5,178 bases of DNA, from positions 1 through 5,178 of the forward strand of contig SKJM01000087.1 in NCBI GenBank assembly GCA_007122045.1. Reading direction: 5' to 3'. Shown here in pieces: positions 1-4,209 of the stretch. Below the pieces are notes generated by a model. The model searched no databases, was not told the DNA's origin, and saw only the letters and a program-made list of their open reading frames with translations. This DNA comes from Planctomycetales bacterium (lineage in GTDB: Bacteria > Planctomycetota > Planctomycetia > Pirellulales > Thermoguttaceae). A program made the translations under genes and the position numbers. The stretch's first letter is position 1. Each line of letters starts with the position of its first letter.

Positions 1-42
1 CGCAGGGCCGCCCGCGAACACGCCCGCAAGGTCGCCCCGTGA
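1..42 (+). CDS. C-terminal end of a gene cut by the window edge, possibly the antitoxin partner of the downstream GNAT toxin
   Basis: Frame 1 from the first base reads RRAAREHARKVAP and stops at TGA 40-42. The stop overlaps the GTG start of the GNAT-like frame (GTGA, 39-42), the tight coupling typical of antitoxin-toxin operons. GNAT toxins of the TacT/AtaT type are normally preceded by a small ribbon-helix-helix antitoxin, so an antitoxin is the natural guess. Thirteen residues are too few to recognise a family, and the antitoxin role rests only on the overlap and the neighbour. Confidence 0.4.
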   Translation, partial: RRAAREHARKVAP

Positions 43-233
43 ATGGTTGGCGGATTGAACTCCTGAGCAAGGGCCACCAGGGCGACCGGTTCGACTGCGG
101 CGAGGAGAGCTTGAACGTTTTTGAGCGCTTCAACGGCACGCCAAGAGGCGTTCATACGATCATAATCATGTTTCGATTTGGTCGAGAACCCGGCGCGCGT
201 CCGCCTTACTCAGCTTCTTCAGGTCTCGCCTGA
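39..233 (+). pseudogene. Truncated GNAT-family acetyltransferase toxin (TacT-like), N-terminal fragment
   Basis: The frame starts at GTG 39 and ends at TGA 231-233, giving 64 aa against roughly 160-170 for an intact toxin of this type. Residues 5-31 carry the conserved N-terminal signature of TA-associated GNAT toxins: RIELLSKGHQ, then FDCGEESLN (residues 18-26). Intact relatives acetylate the amino group of aminoacyl-tRNA and block translation. After about residue 31 (near base 131) the sequence no longer resembles the family, and the rest of the ORF is antisense to the relE remnant. The acetyl-CoA binding core is absent, so the product cannot be an active acetyltransferase. A second frame from about base 117 gives FLSASTARQEAF, which resembles the next stretch of such toxins (FLxxxARQ). 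A frameshift may therefore have come before the deletion. The GTGA overlap with the upstream gene supports this start. Confidence 0.68.
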
Positions 234-264
234 CCGATGCCTTGTACTTGATGCTATAGGCCAA
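166..264 (-). pseudogene. Truncated RelE/ParE-family toxin, N-terminal fragment
   Basis: Reading on the minus strand from TTG 264-262, the frame gives M-AYSIKYKASVRRDLKKLSK and then ADARRVLDQIET, stopping at TGA 168-166. The pattern YxIxYxxSVxxDLxKLxK followed by RRVLxQIE matches the first beta-strand and first helical region of RelE-type mRNA interferases, which are usually about 85-95 aa. Only 32 residues remain. The C-terminal beta-sheet with the catalytic basic and aromatic residues is gone, so it should be inactive. The start lies inside the end of the RHH antitoxin gene (11-base overlap, 254-264), the standard RelB-RelE arrangement. The break is within about 35 bases of where the convergent GNAT fragment loses homology, so one deletion could explain both. 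The TTG start is inferred from family alignment and the overlap. Confidence 0.7.
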
Positions 265-469
265 GCGAATTCCTCATATCCCGCGAGGAAATGACCTGAT
301 CGGAAGGATCGTGAAGCCGGTCCAGTGCGATTTGCGCGTCGGCGTAATCGTCCAGATACGCCTCGATGGCCTTCTGGATGATGAACGACTTAGGACGCTC
401 CGCATCTTTTGCGACCCCCGCCAGTTTCTCGGCGAGCGAGTCGGGAAGCCGCACGGAAACAGTAACCAT
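254..469 (-). CDS. Ribbon-helix-helix antitoxin of the RelB/CopG type, apparently intact
   Basis: This is a 71-aa protein. The N-terminal strand MVTVSVRLPDSLAEKL is the DNA-contacting beta-strand of a ribbon-helix-helix fold. Next come a helix and turn (AGVAKDAERPKS) and a second helix (FIIQKAIEAYLDDYADA). The tail from about residue 47 (IALDRLHDPSDQVISSRD) would be the toxin-binding segment. Length and layout match RelB-like antitoxins, which dimerise, bind their own promoter and wrap around the RelE partner. The start ATG 469-467 is preceded by GAGGTG at 479-474, four bases away. The partner toxin overlaps the 3' end but is truncated to 32 residues, so this antitoxin appears orphaned. It is probably autoregulated, and a near-palindromic operator candidate lies at 487-499. 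Family assignment is firm, but the exact subfamily is not. Confidence 0.85.
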   Translation of the reverse strand: MVTVSVRLPDSLAEKLAGVAKDAERPKSFIIQKAIEAYLDDYADAQIALDRLHDPSDQVISSRDMRNSLGL

Positions 470-473
470 ATGT

Positions 474-479
474 CACCTC
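474..479 (-). promoter_or_regulatory. Ribosome binding site of the RHH antitoxin gene
   Basis: GAGGTG on the minus strand lies 4 bases before ATG 469-467. It is the only good purine-rich match near this start and fixes it over longer in-frame alternatives. Confidence 0.6.
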
Positions 480-486
480 GTGTAAT

Positions 487-499
487 TGTCCATGGTACA
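487..499 (-). promoter_or_regulatory. Candidate operator (near-palindrome around CCATGG) upstream of the RHH antitoxin
   Basis: The + strand reads TGTCCATGGTACA. Removing one base leaves the perfect 12-bp palindrome TGTCCATGGACA. It lies 18-30 bases before the antitoxin start, between the possible promoter and the RBS, where RHH antitoxins usually bind for autorepression. No second copy was found, so the assignment rests on position and symmetry alone. Confidence 0.25.
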
Positions 500-530
500 T
501 CGCACCACAGCGGCACCTCTGCATCAACCC

Positions 531-560
531 TCAATAGGATAGAAGCCCTGCCAACGGCAA
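531..560 (-). promoter_or_regulatory. Possible sigma-70-type promoter for the RHH antitoxin/relE' pair
   Basis: On the minus strand TTGCCG (560-555) is followed, after an 18-base spacer, by TATTGA (536-531). This would start transcription near 524 and give a leader of about 55 bases before ATG 469. The -10 match is only fair. The -35 hexamer and spacing are the same as in the stronger proS promoter candidate. Confidence 0.3.
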
Positions 561-585
561 CAGGATGACGGCCATCCTGTTCGCC
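556..585. repeat. Inverted repeat with a 9-bp perfect stem and 5-base loop
   Basis: AACAGGATG (559-567) and CATCCTGTT (573-581) are exact reverse complements around the loop ACGGC. GGC (556-558) and GCC (583-585) extend the stem across one bulged base. No T-run follows on either strand, so it is not a standard intrinsic terminator. It lies between the phd and RHH antitoxin genes, next to the possible promoter, and its role is unknown. Confidence 0.5.
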
Positions 586-627
586 TTCCTCGCCGGACTG
601 GTGGCCAGCGCCGCCGTCCGGTCCCAG

Positions 628-746
628 TTATCCCCAGCAAACGCGGCGCGTCATGTGCTGTTCTACGAGTCGTCGATGACTTCATCGAGGGGCTTGGTCC
701 TTCCGGCGTCAAGATCGCTGCGAACCCGCTTCAGGACGCCGTCCAC
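628..746 (-). pseudogene. Possible remnant of another TA pair (antitoxin C-terminus plus toxin start)
   Basis: A minus-strand frame opening at GTG 746-744 reads VDGVLKRVRSDLDAGRT, then KPLDEVIDDS, stopping at TAG 665-663. The amphipathic, acidic shape ending in PLDEVIDD resembles the C-terminal tail of small antitoxins. Eight bases later ATG 654-652 begins MTRRVCWG and stops at TAA 630-628; many ParE/RelE toxins begin with a similar MTRRV stretch. The order and spacing fit a decayed antitoxin-toxin pair whose other parts are gone. The evidence is short stretches only. The first frame also overlaps the end of the phd gene by 16 bases, so it could be out-of-frame noise. Confidence 0.25.
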
Positions 747-985
747 CCGTCCGCCGGGTTGGGAATCGCCCCGCGCGCTCGCGACTCGTGGACGGCTTCC
801 AGGATGTCCTGTGTCGTGGCATTGGTCTTGATGCCAGGAACATCAAAGGGAGACTTCTGCGGTGTCTGGTAGGTCACGGCGAATGTCTCCCCGCCTCGAC
901 GAGTAATCAATACCTGCTCGTTCCGGGCAGTGTCGAGAACCGTCGCCAGAGCCTGGCGGGCCTGGGAATACGTGAAAACCTTCAT
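731..985 (-). CDS. Phd/YefM-type antitoxin, apparently intact
   Basis: This 84-aa protein begins MKVFTYSQARQALATVLDTA, the N-terminal strand-helix of Phd/YefM antitoxins. RNEQVLITRRGGETFAVTY follows (about residues 22-40), the beta-hairpin where these proteins carry the conserved 'I.R.g...v.' pattern used in dimerisation and DNA binding. Residues 45-70 (SPFDVPGIKTNATTQDILEA, then VHESRAR) form the toxin-neutralising tail. The last 13 or so residues (GAIPNPADGWTAS) look like an extension beyond the natural end. ATG 985-983 lies 3 bases after the stop of the vapC remnant, with GGAG (995-992) inside that remnant as RBS, so this is a toxin-first module. The toxin has lost its N-terminus, so this antitoxin appears orphaned. 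No promoter was found immediately upstream. Read-through from proS, whose stop is 165 bases away on the same strand, is the simplest way it could be expressed. Confidence 0.85.
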   Translation of the reverse strand: MKVFTYSQARQALATVLDTARNEQVLITRRGGETFAVTYQTPQKSPFDVPGIKTNATTQDILEAVHESRARGAIPNPADGWTAS

Positions 986-988
986 CGC

Positions 989-1153
989 TCACTCCACGAG
1001 GTGAATGCTCAGTTCGCGCGCTATTTGTTTCATGCCCCGGTCCAGTGTCAGCAATGGCAACCGCAGGCTCAGGGCGCACTCAAGAAAGTAGGCATCATAG
1101 GCGTAGATGCGGGATCGAACGGCCAAGTCATTCGTACAATTGTACGCAATCAA
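989..1153 (-). pseudogene. 5'-truncated VapC toxin (PIN-domain ribonuclease), C-terminal third
   Basis: The frame ending at TGA 991-989 gives a clear PIN-domain C-terminus: AVRSRIYAYDAYFLECALSL, then RLPLLTLDRGMKQIARELSI and HLVE. YDAYFLE holds the third conserved acidic residue of VapC proteins and TLDRGM the last aspartate. The N-terminal strand with the first catalytic aspartate (LLDTN-like) and the central glutamate are missing. Only about 45-50 of the usual 130-140 residues remain, so it cannot form an active site. Upstream the frame continues into sequence antisense or out of frame to proS, with no family resemblance. A TTG at 1153-1151 overlaps the proS stop (TTGA) and could start a 54-aa product, although nothing indicates it is used. 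It was probably once a site-specific RNase neutralised by the downstream Phd protein. Confidence 0.75.
1133..1146. repeat. Perfect 14-bp palindrome at the proS/vapC remnant junction
   Basis: CGTACAATTGTACG is its own reverse complement. It lies 4 bases past the proS stop and within the region where VapC homology is lost. A 14-bp palindrome can arise by chance in a window this size, so only the location makes it notable. Confidence 0.5.
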
Positions 1154-2931
1154 GTGGCGTCGGTCAAGCTGCTCCCACCCCGCCGCGCCCCGCGGAAGCG
1201 GCGGTTGTCGGCGCGCTCCTCGCCAATCCAGCCGGCAATGGTCGCAGCCGCGCCGTCGACGGGCAGCAGGGCGGGCTGCTTCTCCCAGCGCCATTTCGCC
1301 TCGAACTGCCCGTCTTTCAGCCCCCGCGGGCCGATCACCACGCGCAGCGGGATGCCGATCAGGTCGGCGTCGTTGAACTTCACGCCGGCCCGGGCGTCGC
1401 GATCGTCCATGAGCACGTCGACGCCGGCCGCCTGCAAGTCGGCGTACAGCCGGTGGGCCGCCTGCATCGTGGCTTCGTCGGCCTTCATCGGTACCAGGAG
1501 CACTTCGTACGGGGCAAGGGCCACCGGCCAGATGATGCCGTGCGCGTCGTGGTTGGTCTCGATCAGGCCGGCCAGGATGCGGTTGACGCCGATGCCGTAG
1601 CAGCCCATGATGATCGACCGCTGCTGCTCGGCCTGGTCGAGGAACTTCGCGCCCAAGGCCTCCGAATACTTCGTGCCCAGCTTGAACACGTGCCCGCCCT
1701 CGATGGCGCGCCGCTCGGTCAGCTTGCTGGAGCAGCGGGGGCAGGGATCGCCGTCCTGGGCGTTGCGCAGGTCGGCGAAGTGCTCGGCGGTGAAGTCGCG
1801 GCCGAGGTTCACGCCCACCACGTGGGCGTCGGCCTCGTTCGCGCCGGTGGCCGCGTTGGCCATCGCCCGCACGTCGTAGTCGGCGTAGATGGGCAGCTTT
1901 CCGTCCAGCCCCACCGGCCCGGCGAACCCGACCGGGGCGCCGGTTACCTGCTCGATCACCTCGGGCGGGGCCAGCGTTAGTTCCGCCGCCCCGGCCGCGC
2001 GGCGAATCTTCCCCTCGTTCGCCTCGTGGTCGCCGCGGATCAAAACGGCGATCGGCTTGCCGTCGGCCTCGTAGATGAGCGTCTTGATGAGGTCGCGCGG
2101 GCGGATCTTCAGAAACGCGCTCACCTGCTCGATGGTGCTTGCCCCCGGCGTGGCCACCTTGCGCAGTGGCTGCTTGGGCAGGTCGGACGGCGCGCAGTCG
2201 CGGGCGCGAATCTCGGCCCGCTCCTGGTTGGCCGCGTAGCCGCAGTCGAAGCAGTGGAGCACGGTGTCCTCGCCGTTTTCGGCGGGGATCATGAACTCGT
2301 GGCTGGCGTCGCCGCCGATCGGCCCGGTTTCCGCCTCGACCGGCAGGTATTCCAGCCCGCAACGGTCGAAGATGCGGCAGTACGCCGCGTACATCTTCTC
2401 GTAGCTTTCGTTGAGCGACTCGAGCGACGGGTCGAAGCTGTAGGCGTCCTTCATCAGGAATTCGCTGGTGCGCATGACGCCGAAGCGGGGCCGTTCCTCG
2501 TTGCGGAACTTCGTCGAAATGTGGTACAGCGTGATGGGGAGCTGCCGGTAGCTGGAAATGCGGTGGGCCACCAGGTCGGTGATGACCTCCTCGTGGGTGG
2601 GACCCAATGCCACGTGGACCTTCCTGCCCGGCCGCTGCAAGGTGAGCTTGACGAGCACGTCGCCGAAGGCGTCGACCCGGCCGGTCCGTTCCCAGAGCGA
2701 GAGGGGCGACATCGACGGCATGAGCAGTTCGACCGCCCCGGCGGCGTCCATCTCCTCCCGCACAATGCCCTCGGCCTTCCGCAGCGCCCGGAGGCCCAGT
2801 GGCAGGTACGTGTACGCCCCGGCCATCACCTGGCTGATCATGCCGGCGCGGAGCATGAGCACGTGGCTGGGGATTTCCGCCCCTTCGGGCGTTTCCTTCA
2901 TGGTGGGAATGAACGAACGGGTCCAGAGCAT
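1150..2931 (-). CDS. proS: Prolyl-tRNA synthetase, bacterial long form with editing domain
   Basis: This 593-aa cytoplasmic class II aminoacyl-tRNA synthetase attaches proline to tRNA-Pro using ATP. The N-terminus has the usual ProS opening (FIPTMKE, residues 7-13, and [24 protein letters not shown] with motif 1 following). The GPTHEE loop is at 110-115. Motif 2 is at about 139-166, with [10 protein letters not shown] and [10 protein letters not shown]. The insertion (editing) domain spans about 225-400 and hydrolyses mischarged Ala-tRNA-Pro. It has a CxxC at 227/230, K283 in the DLIKTLIY segment, RGDHEANE at 299-306, and a second CxxC at 397/400. [10 protein letters not shown] follows at about 414, motif 3 GCYGIGVNR at 443-451, and the anticodon-binding domain ([11 protein letters not shown] to about 570). 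ATG 2931 matches the family start. Residues 574-593 ([20 protein letters not shown]) exceed the usual 565-575 aa length and abut the vapC remnant, so the original 3' end may have been replaced. Confidence 0.96.
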   Translation of the reverse strand: MLWTRSFIPTMKETPEGAEIPSHVLMLRAGMISQVMAGAYTYLPLGLRALRKAEGIVREEMDAAGAVELLMPSMSPLSLWERTGRVDAFGDVLVKLTLQRPGRKVHVALGPTHEEVITDLVAHRISSYRQLPITLYHISTKFRNEERPRFGVMRTSEFLMKDAYSFDPSLESLNESYEKMYAAYCRIFDRCGLEYLPVEAETGPIGGDASHEFMIPAENGEDTVLHCFDCGYAANQERAEIRARDCAPSDLPKQPLRKVATPGASTIEQVSAFLKIRPRDLIKTLIYEADGKPIAVLIRGDHEANEGKIRRAAGAAELTLAPPEVIEQVTGAPVGFAGPVGLDGKLPIYADYDVRAMANAATGANEADAHVVGVNLGRDFTAEHFADLRNAQDGDPCPRCSSKLTERRAIEGGHVFKLGTKYSEALGAKFLDQAEQQRSIIMGCYGIGVNRILAGLIETNHDAHGIIWPVALAPYEVLLVPMKADEATMQAAHRLYADLQAAGVDVLMDDRDARAGVKFNDADLIGIPLRVVIGPRGLKDGQFEAKWRWEKQPALLPVDGAAATIAGWIGEERADNRRFRGARRGGSSLTDAT

Positions 2932-3004
2932 CGGAGTTGGGCCTTCGGGCAGAGACGGATCGAGGGGCGGGGCCGGTCGGCGTCTCCTGCCGGCACGCCC
3001 GGTG

Positions 3005-3019
3005 GGCGGGGAACCCGCC
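3005..3019 (-). promoter_or_regulatory. Short GC hairpin in the proS leader
   Basis: GGCGGG (3005-3010) and CCCGCC (3014-3019) are perfect complements around 3 bases, inside the roughly 95-base leader expected between the proS promoter and ATG 2931. No T-box features (specifier loop, AG-rich antiterminator box, terminator T-run) were seen, so a regulatory role is not supported beyond possible RNA structure. Confidence 0.3.
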
Positions 3020-3030
3020 GCGAAAACTGC

Positions 3031-3060
3031 ATTCTACCCGATACGCCCGGTTTCCGGCAA
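3031..3060 (-). promoter_or_regulatory. Likely sigma-70-type promoter of proS
   Basis: On the minus strand TTGCCG (3060-3055) and TAGAAT (3036-3031) are separated by 18 bases, matching four of six and five of six consensus positions. Transcription would begin near 3024, giving a leader of about 93 bases. The -35 lies in an inverted repeat (CCGG 3054-3057 / CCGG 3062-3065). Confidence 0.55.
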
Positions 3061-3111
3061 GCCGGGCAGCGGGGGGGCCGCCAGTGCGGGATGCGAGTTG
3101 CCCGCGTTTCC

Positions 3112-3128
3112 GGGGGCCTACTGCCCCC
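3112..3128. repeat. GC-only hairpin between proS and the GxxExxY cassette
   Basis: GGGGGC (3112-3117) pairs exactly with GCCCCC (3123-3128) around the loop CTACT. Only two T residues follow on the + strand and two A residues precede it, so it is not a convincing intrinsic terminator. It lies upstream of the proS promoter and about 75 bases left of the A-tract repeat. Confidence 0.4.
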
Positions 3129-3201
3129 TTGCAGTATCTGCTATCGTAGGACTCGCCGATGGCAATGGAACGGCGAGGGAGCCGGTCCCAGCTATTTTCA
3201 T

Positions 3202-3226
3202 GGCAAAAAATACGGGGCAAAAAAAT
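3202..3226 (+). repeat. Left inverted repeat of the GxxExxY cassette
   Basis: Two units in tandem: GGCAAAAAA (3202-3210) and GGGCAAAAAAAT (3215-3226). The A-tracts are conspicuous in an otherwise GC-rich region, and the order and spacing are mirrored at 4083-4108. Confidence 0.65.
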
Positions 3227-3243
3227 AGAGAGGTCGCTGGGAA

Positions 3244-3254
3244 AGGGAATCCCT
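3244..3254. promoter_or_regulatory. Small palindrome upstream of the GxxExxY gene
   Basis: AGGGA and TCCCT flank a single central A, ending 10 bases before the TATACT -10 candidate. An operator is possible from position only. Confidence 0.2.
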
Positions 3255-3264
3255 AGGCCGAATG

Positions 3265-3270
3265 TATACT
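3265..3270 (+). promoter_or_regulatory. Possible -10 box of the GxxExxY gene
   Basis: TATACT matches the sigma-70 -10 consensus at five of six positions. No good -35 lies 16-18 bases upstream. Transcription would begin near 3277, only about 11 bases before ATG 3288, with no Shine-Dalgarno sequence, so translation would be almost leaderless. This supports ATG 3288 over the in-frame ATG 3159. Confidence 0.35.
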
Positions 3271-3287
3271 TTGCCGGTGCCAATCCC

Positions 3288-4076
3288 ATGCCCGTCACGT
3301 TTCGCGTTCCGATTCGCCGTCTCTCGCAAACAGAGTTCGGCGAAATTGCCTATGAACTCATGGGGCACGTTTTCGCCATCCACGGCGAAATGGGCCGATT
3401 CTTCAATGAGAACATCTACAAGCAGGAGTTGGCCCGGCGGATGTCCGCAGTTCGCCTGGAGGAACCGATTCAAGTCGTCTTCGGCTCGTTCCGCAAGGCG
3501 TATTTCCTCGATGTGCTGGTTGCCGAAGGCGCGCTGTTTGAGTTCAAGGCCGTCGAATCGTTCGCCGGCCGGCATCAGGCACAGTTGCTCAATTACCTCC
3601 TCTTATGCGACCTCGCCCACGGCAAGTTGATCAACGTCCGTCCCGACGCAGTCGAGCACGAGTTTGTGAATACGCAGTGGCGATACGTGGACCGGCTCAA
3701 GTTTCAGGTCGACACGGAGCAATGGAACCCCTCGTTGCCCGGCACCGCTACGTTGCAGGAGTACTTGATCGCACTGCTCCGCGACCTGGGCGTCGGGCTT
3801 GAAACCGCGCTGTACGAGGCAGCGGTCGTCGATTTCCTCGGCGGACCCGACCGGGTGGAAACGGACATCGCCGTTGTCGTCAACCACCAGCAGGTGGGCC
3901 GGCAGCGCATGCGTCTGATTGGCCCCGGGGTCGCGATGAAGATCACCGCATTCGAACACTCCCGTGACGGCTTTGAGACGCATGCCCGGCGACTGCTTGC
4001 GCACGTCGACCTGCACGCCATTGCTTGGATCAATATCGCCTTTGGCCAAGTCACTTTCACAACCCTAACAAGATAA
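3288..4076 (+). CDS. GxxExxY-family protein (PD-(D/E)XK-like nuclease fold) with an apparent degenerate second copy of the domain
   Basis: This is a 262-aa protein. The first domain (about 17-117) follows the GxxExxY family layout: FGEIAYELMGHVFAIHGEMG, then FFNENIYKQEL where the ExxY core is E41/Y44 and the canonical glycine position is phenylalanine. D75 (AYFLDVLV), E85 and K87 (FEFKAVE) and Q99 (HQAQLLNYL) follow, ending KLINVRP. The spaced D, ExK and Q match a PD-(D/E)XK nuclease-like core, although the cellular role of the family is unknown. Residues about 163-255 repeat the pattern with weakened residues: LGVGLETALYEAA (167-179), VGRQRMRL, MKITAFE (217-223), HARRLLAHVDLHAIAWINIA. The ExK is lost. 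Typical family members are about 120-130 aa, so the length fits a duplication. ATG 3288 follows the TATACT box and aligns with the domain start. ATG 3159 would add 43 residues translated through the A-tract repeat and is unlikely. The stop is TAA 4074-4076. Confidence 0.82.
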   Translation: MPVTFRVPIRRLSQTEFGEIAYELMGHVFAIHGEMGRFFNENIYKQELARRMSAVRLEEPIQVVFGSFRKAYFLDVLVAEGALFEFKAVESFAGRHQAQLLNYLLLCDLAHGKLINVRPDAVEHEFVNTQWRYVDRLKFQVDTEQWNPSLPGTATLQEYLIALLRDLGVGLETALYEAAVVDFLGGPDRVETDIAVVVNHQQVGRQRMRLIGPGVAMKITAFEHSRDGFETHARRLLAHVDLHAIAWINIAFGQVTFTTLTR

Positions 4077-4082
4077 TTCCCC

Positions 4083-4108
4083 ATTTTTTTGCCCTTCATG
4101 TTTTTGCC
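4083..4108 (-). repeat. Right inverted repeat of the GxxExxY cassette
   Basis: ATTTTTTTGCCC (4083-4094) is the exact reverse complement of 3215-3226, and TTTTTGCC (4101-4108) that of 3202-3209. It begins 7 bases after the GxxExxY stop. The T-run could also help end transcription, but no hairpin precedes it. Confidence 0.65.
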
Positions 4109-4134
4109 GCTGCCTTCCCTGCCCGTTCGCCCCC

Positions 4135-4163
4135 TTGTGCGGCCCGCCAAGCGACTGTAAATT
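4135..4163 (+). promoter_or_regulatory. Likely sigma-70-type promoter of the YhaM-like gene
   Basis: TTGTGC (4135-4140) and TAAATT (4158-4163) are separated by the ideal 17 bases. Transcription would start near 4170, giving a leader of about 40 bases. It lies outside the cassette's right repeat, so the gene keeps its own promoter. Confidence 0.5.
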
Positions 4164-4198
4164 GAGTGGTTTGAGTGCAGCCGCGTTCACCCCCCCAC

Positions 4199-4203
4199 AA
4201 AGG
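4199..4203 (+). promoter_or_regulatory. Ribosome binding site of the YhaM-like gene
   Basis: AAAGG lies 6 bases before ATG 4210 in otherwise C-rich sequence, which supports this start. Confidence 0.45.
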
Positions 4204-4209
4204 CCCTCC

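Larger units (their letters stand above)
3201..4108. mobile_element. Candidate mobile cassette: GxxExxY gene bounded by inverted A-tract repeats
   Basis: The left edge (3202-3226) reads GGC-A6, a short spacer, then GGGC-A7-T. The right edge (4083-4108) is the same design inverted: A-T7-GCCC, a spacer, T5-GCC. GGGCAAAAAAAT at 3215-3226 and ATTTTTTTGCCC at 4083-4094 are perfect 12-bp inverted copies. GGCAAAAA at 3202-3209 and TTTTTGCC at 4101-4108 form a second pair, with offsets of 13 and 14 bases. The only gene inside encodes a GxxExxY protein, and the flanks are GC-rich chromosomal DNA with divergent housekeeping-type genes. No transposase, integrase or clear target duplication is visible. 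Mobility is therefore inferred from the paired ends and the single-gene cargo. Confidence 0.45.

Noticed and set aside
1..155. Minus-strand frame from ATG 155 (MNASWRAVEALKNVQALL...) open to the window edge
   Set aside because: It is antisense to the recognisable GNAT fragment and has no recognised domain. It reads plausibly as protein but is most simply a shadow.
540..600. Possible integron attC site near the TA genes
   Set aside because: No RYYYAAC...GTTRRRY core pair was found flanking the hairpin, and the TA genes are not arranged as single cassettes.
565..831. An 88-codon + strand ORF with a hydrophobic start (MTAILFAFLAGLVASA)
   Set aside because: It starts inside a hairpin, runs antisense into the phd gene, and becomes Arg/Ser/Pro-rich with no family resemblance.
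3112..3128. Intrinsic terminator
   Set aside because: The stem is strong but no T-run follows on either strand.
2026..3228. A 400-codon + strand open frame antisense to proS, and shorter + frames at 1045-1980 and 2558-3256
   Set aside because: These are antisense shadows of a clearly conserved proS, with no domain resemblance and no start signals.
3159..3287. Longer start (ATG 3159) for the GxxExxY gene
   Set aside because: It would translate through the A-tract repeat and upstream of the TATACT box, and the family domain aligns from ATG 3288.
989..3298. A 769-codon minus-strand open frame spanning all of proS
   Set aside because: It is an off-frame shadow of proS, rich in Arg, Gly, Pro and Ala from GC codon bias. 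Only its last 50 or so codons (the vapC remnant) resemble a protein family.
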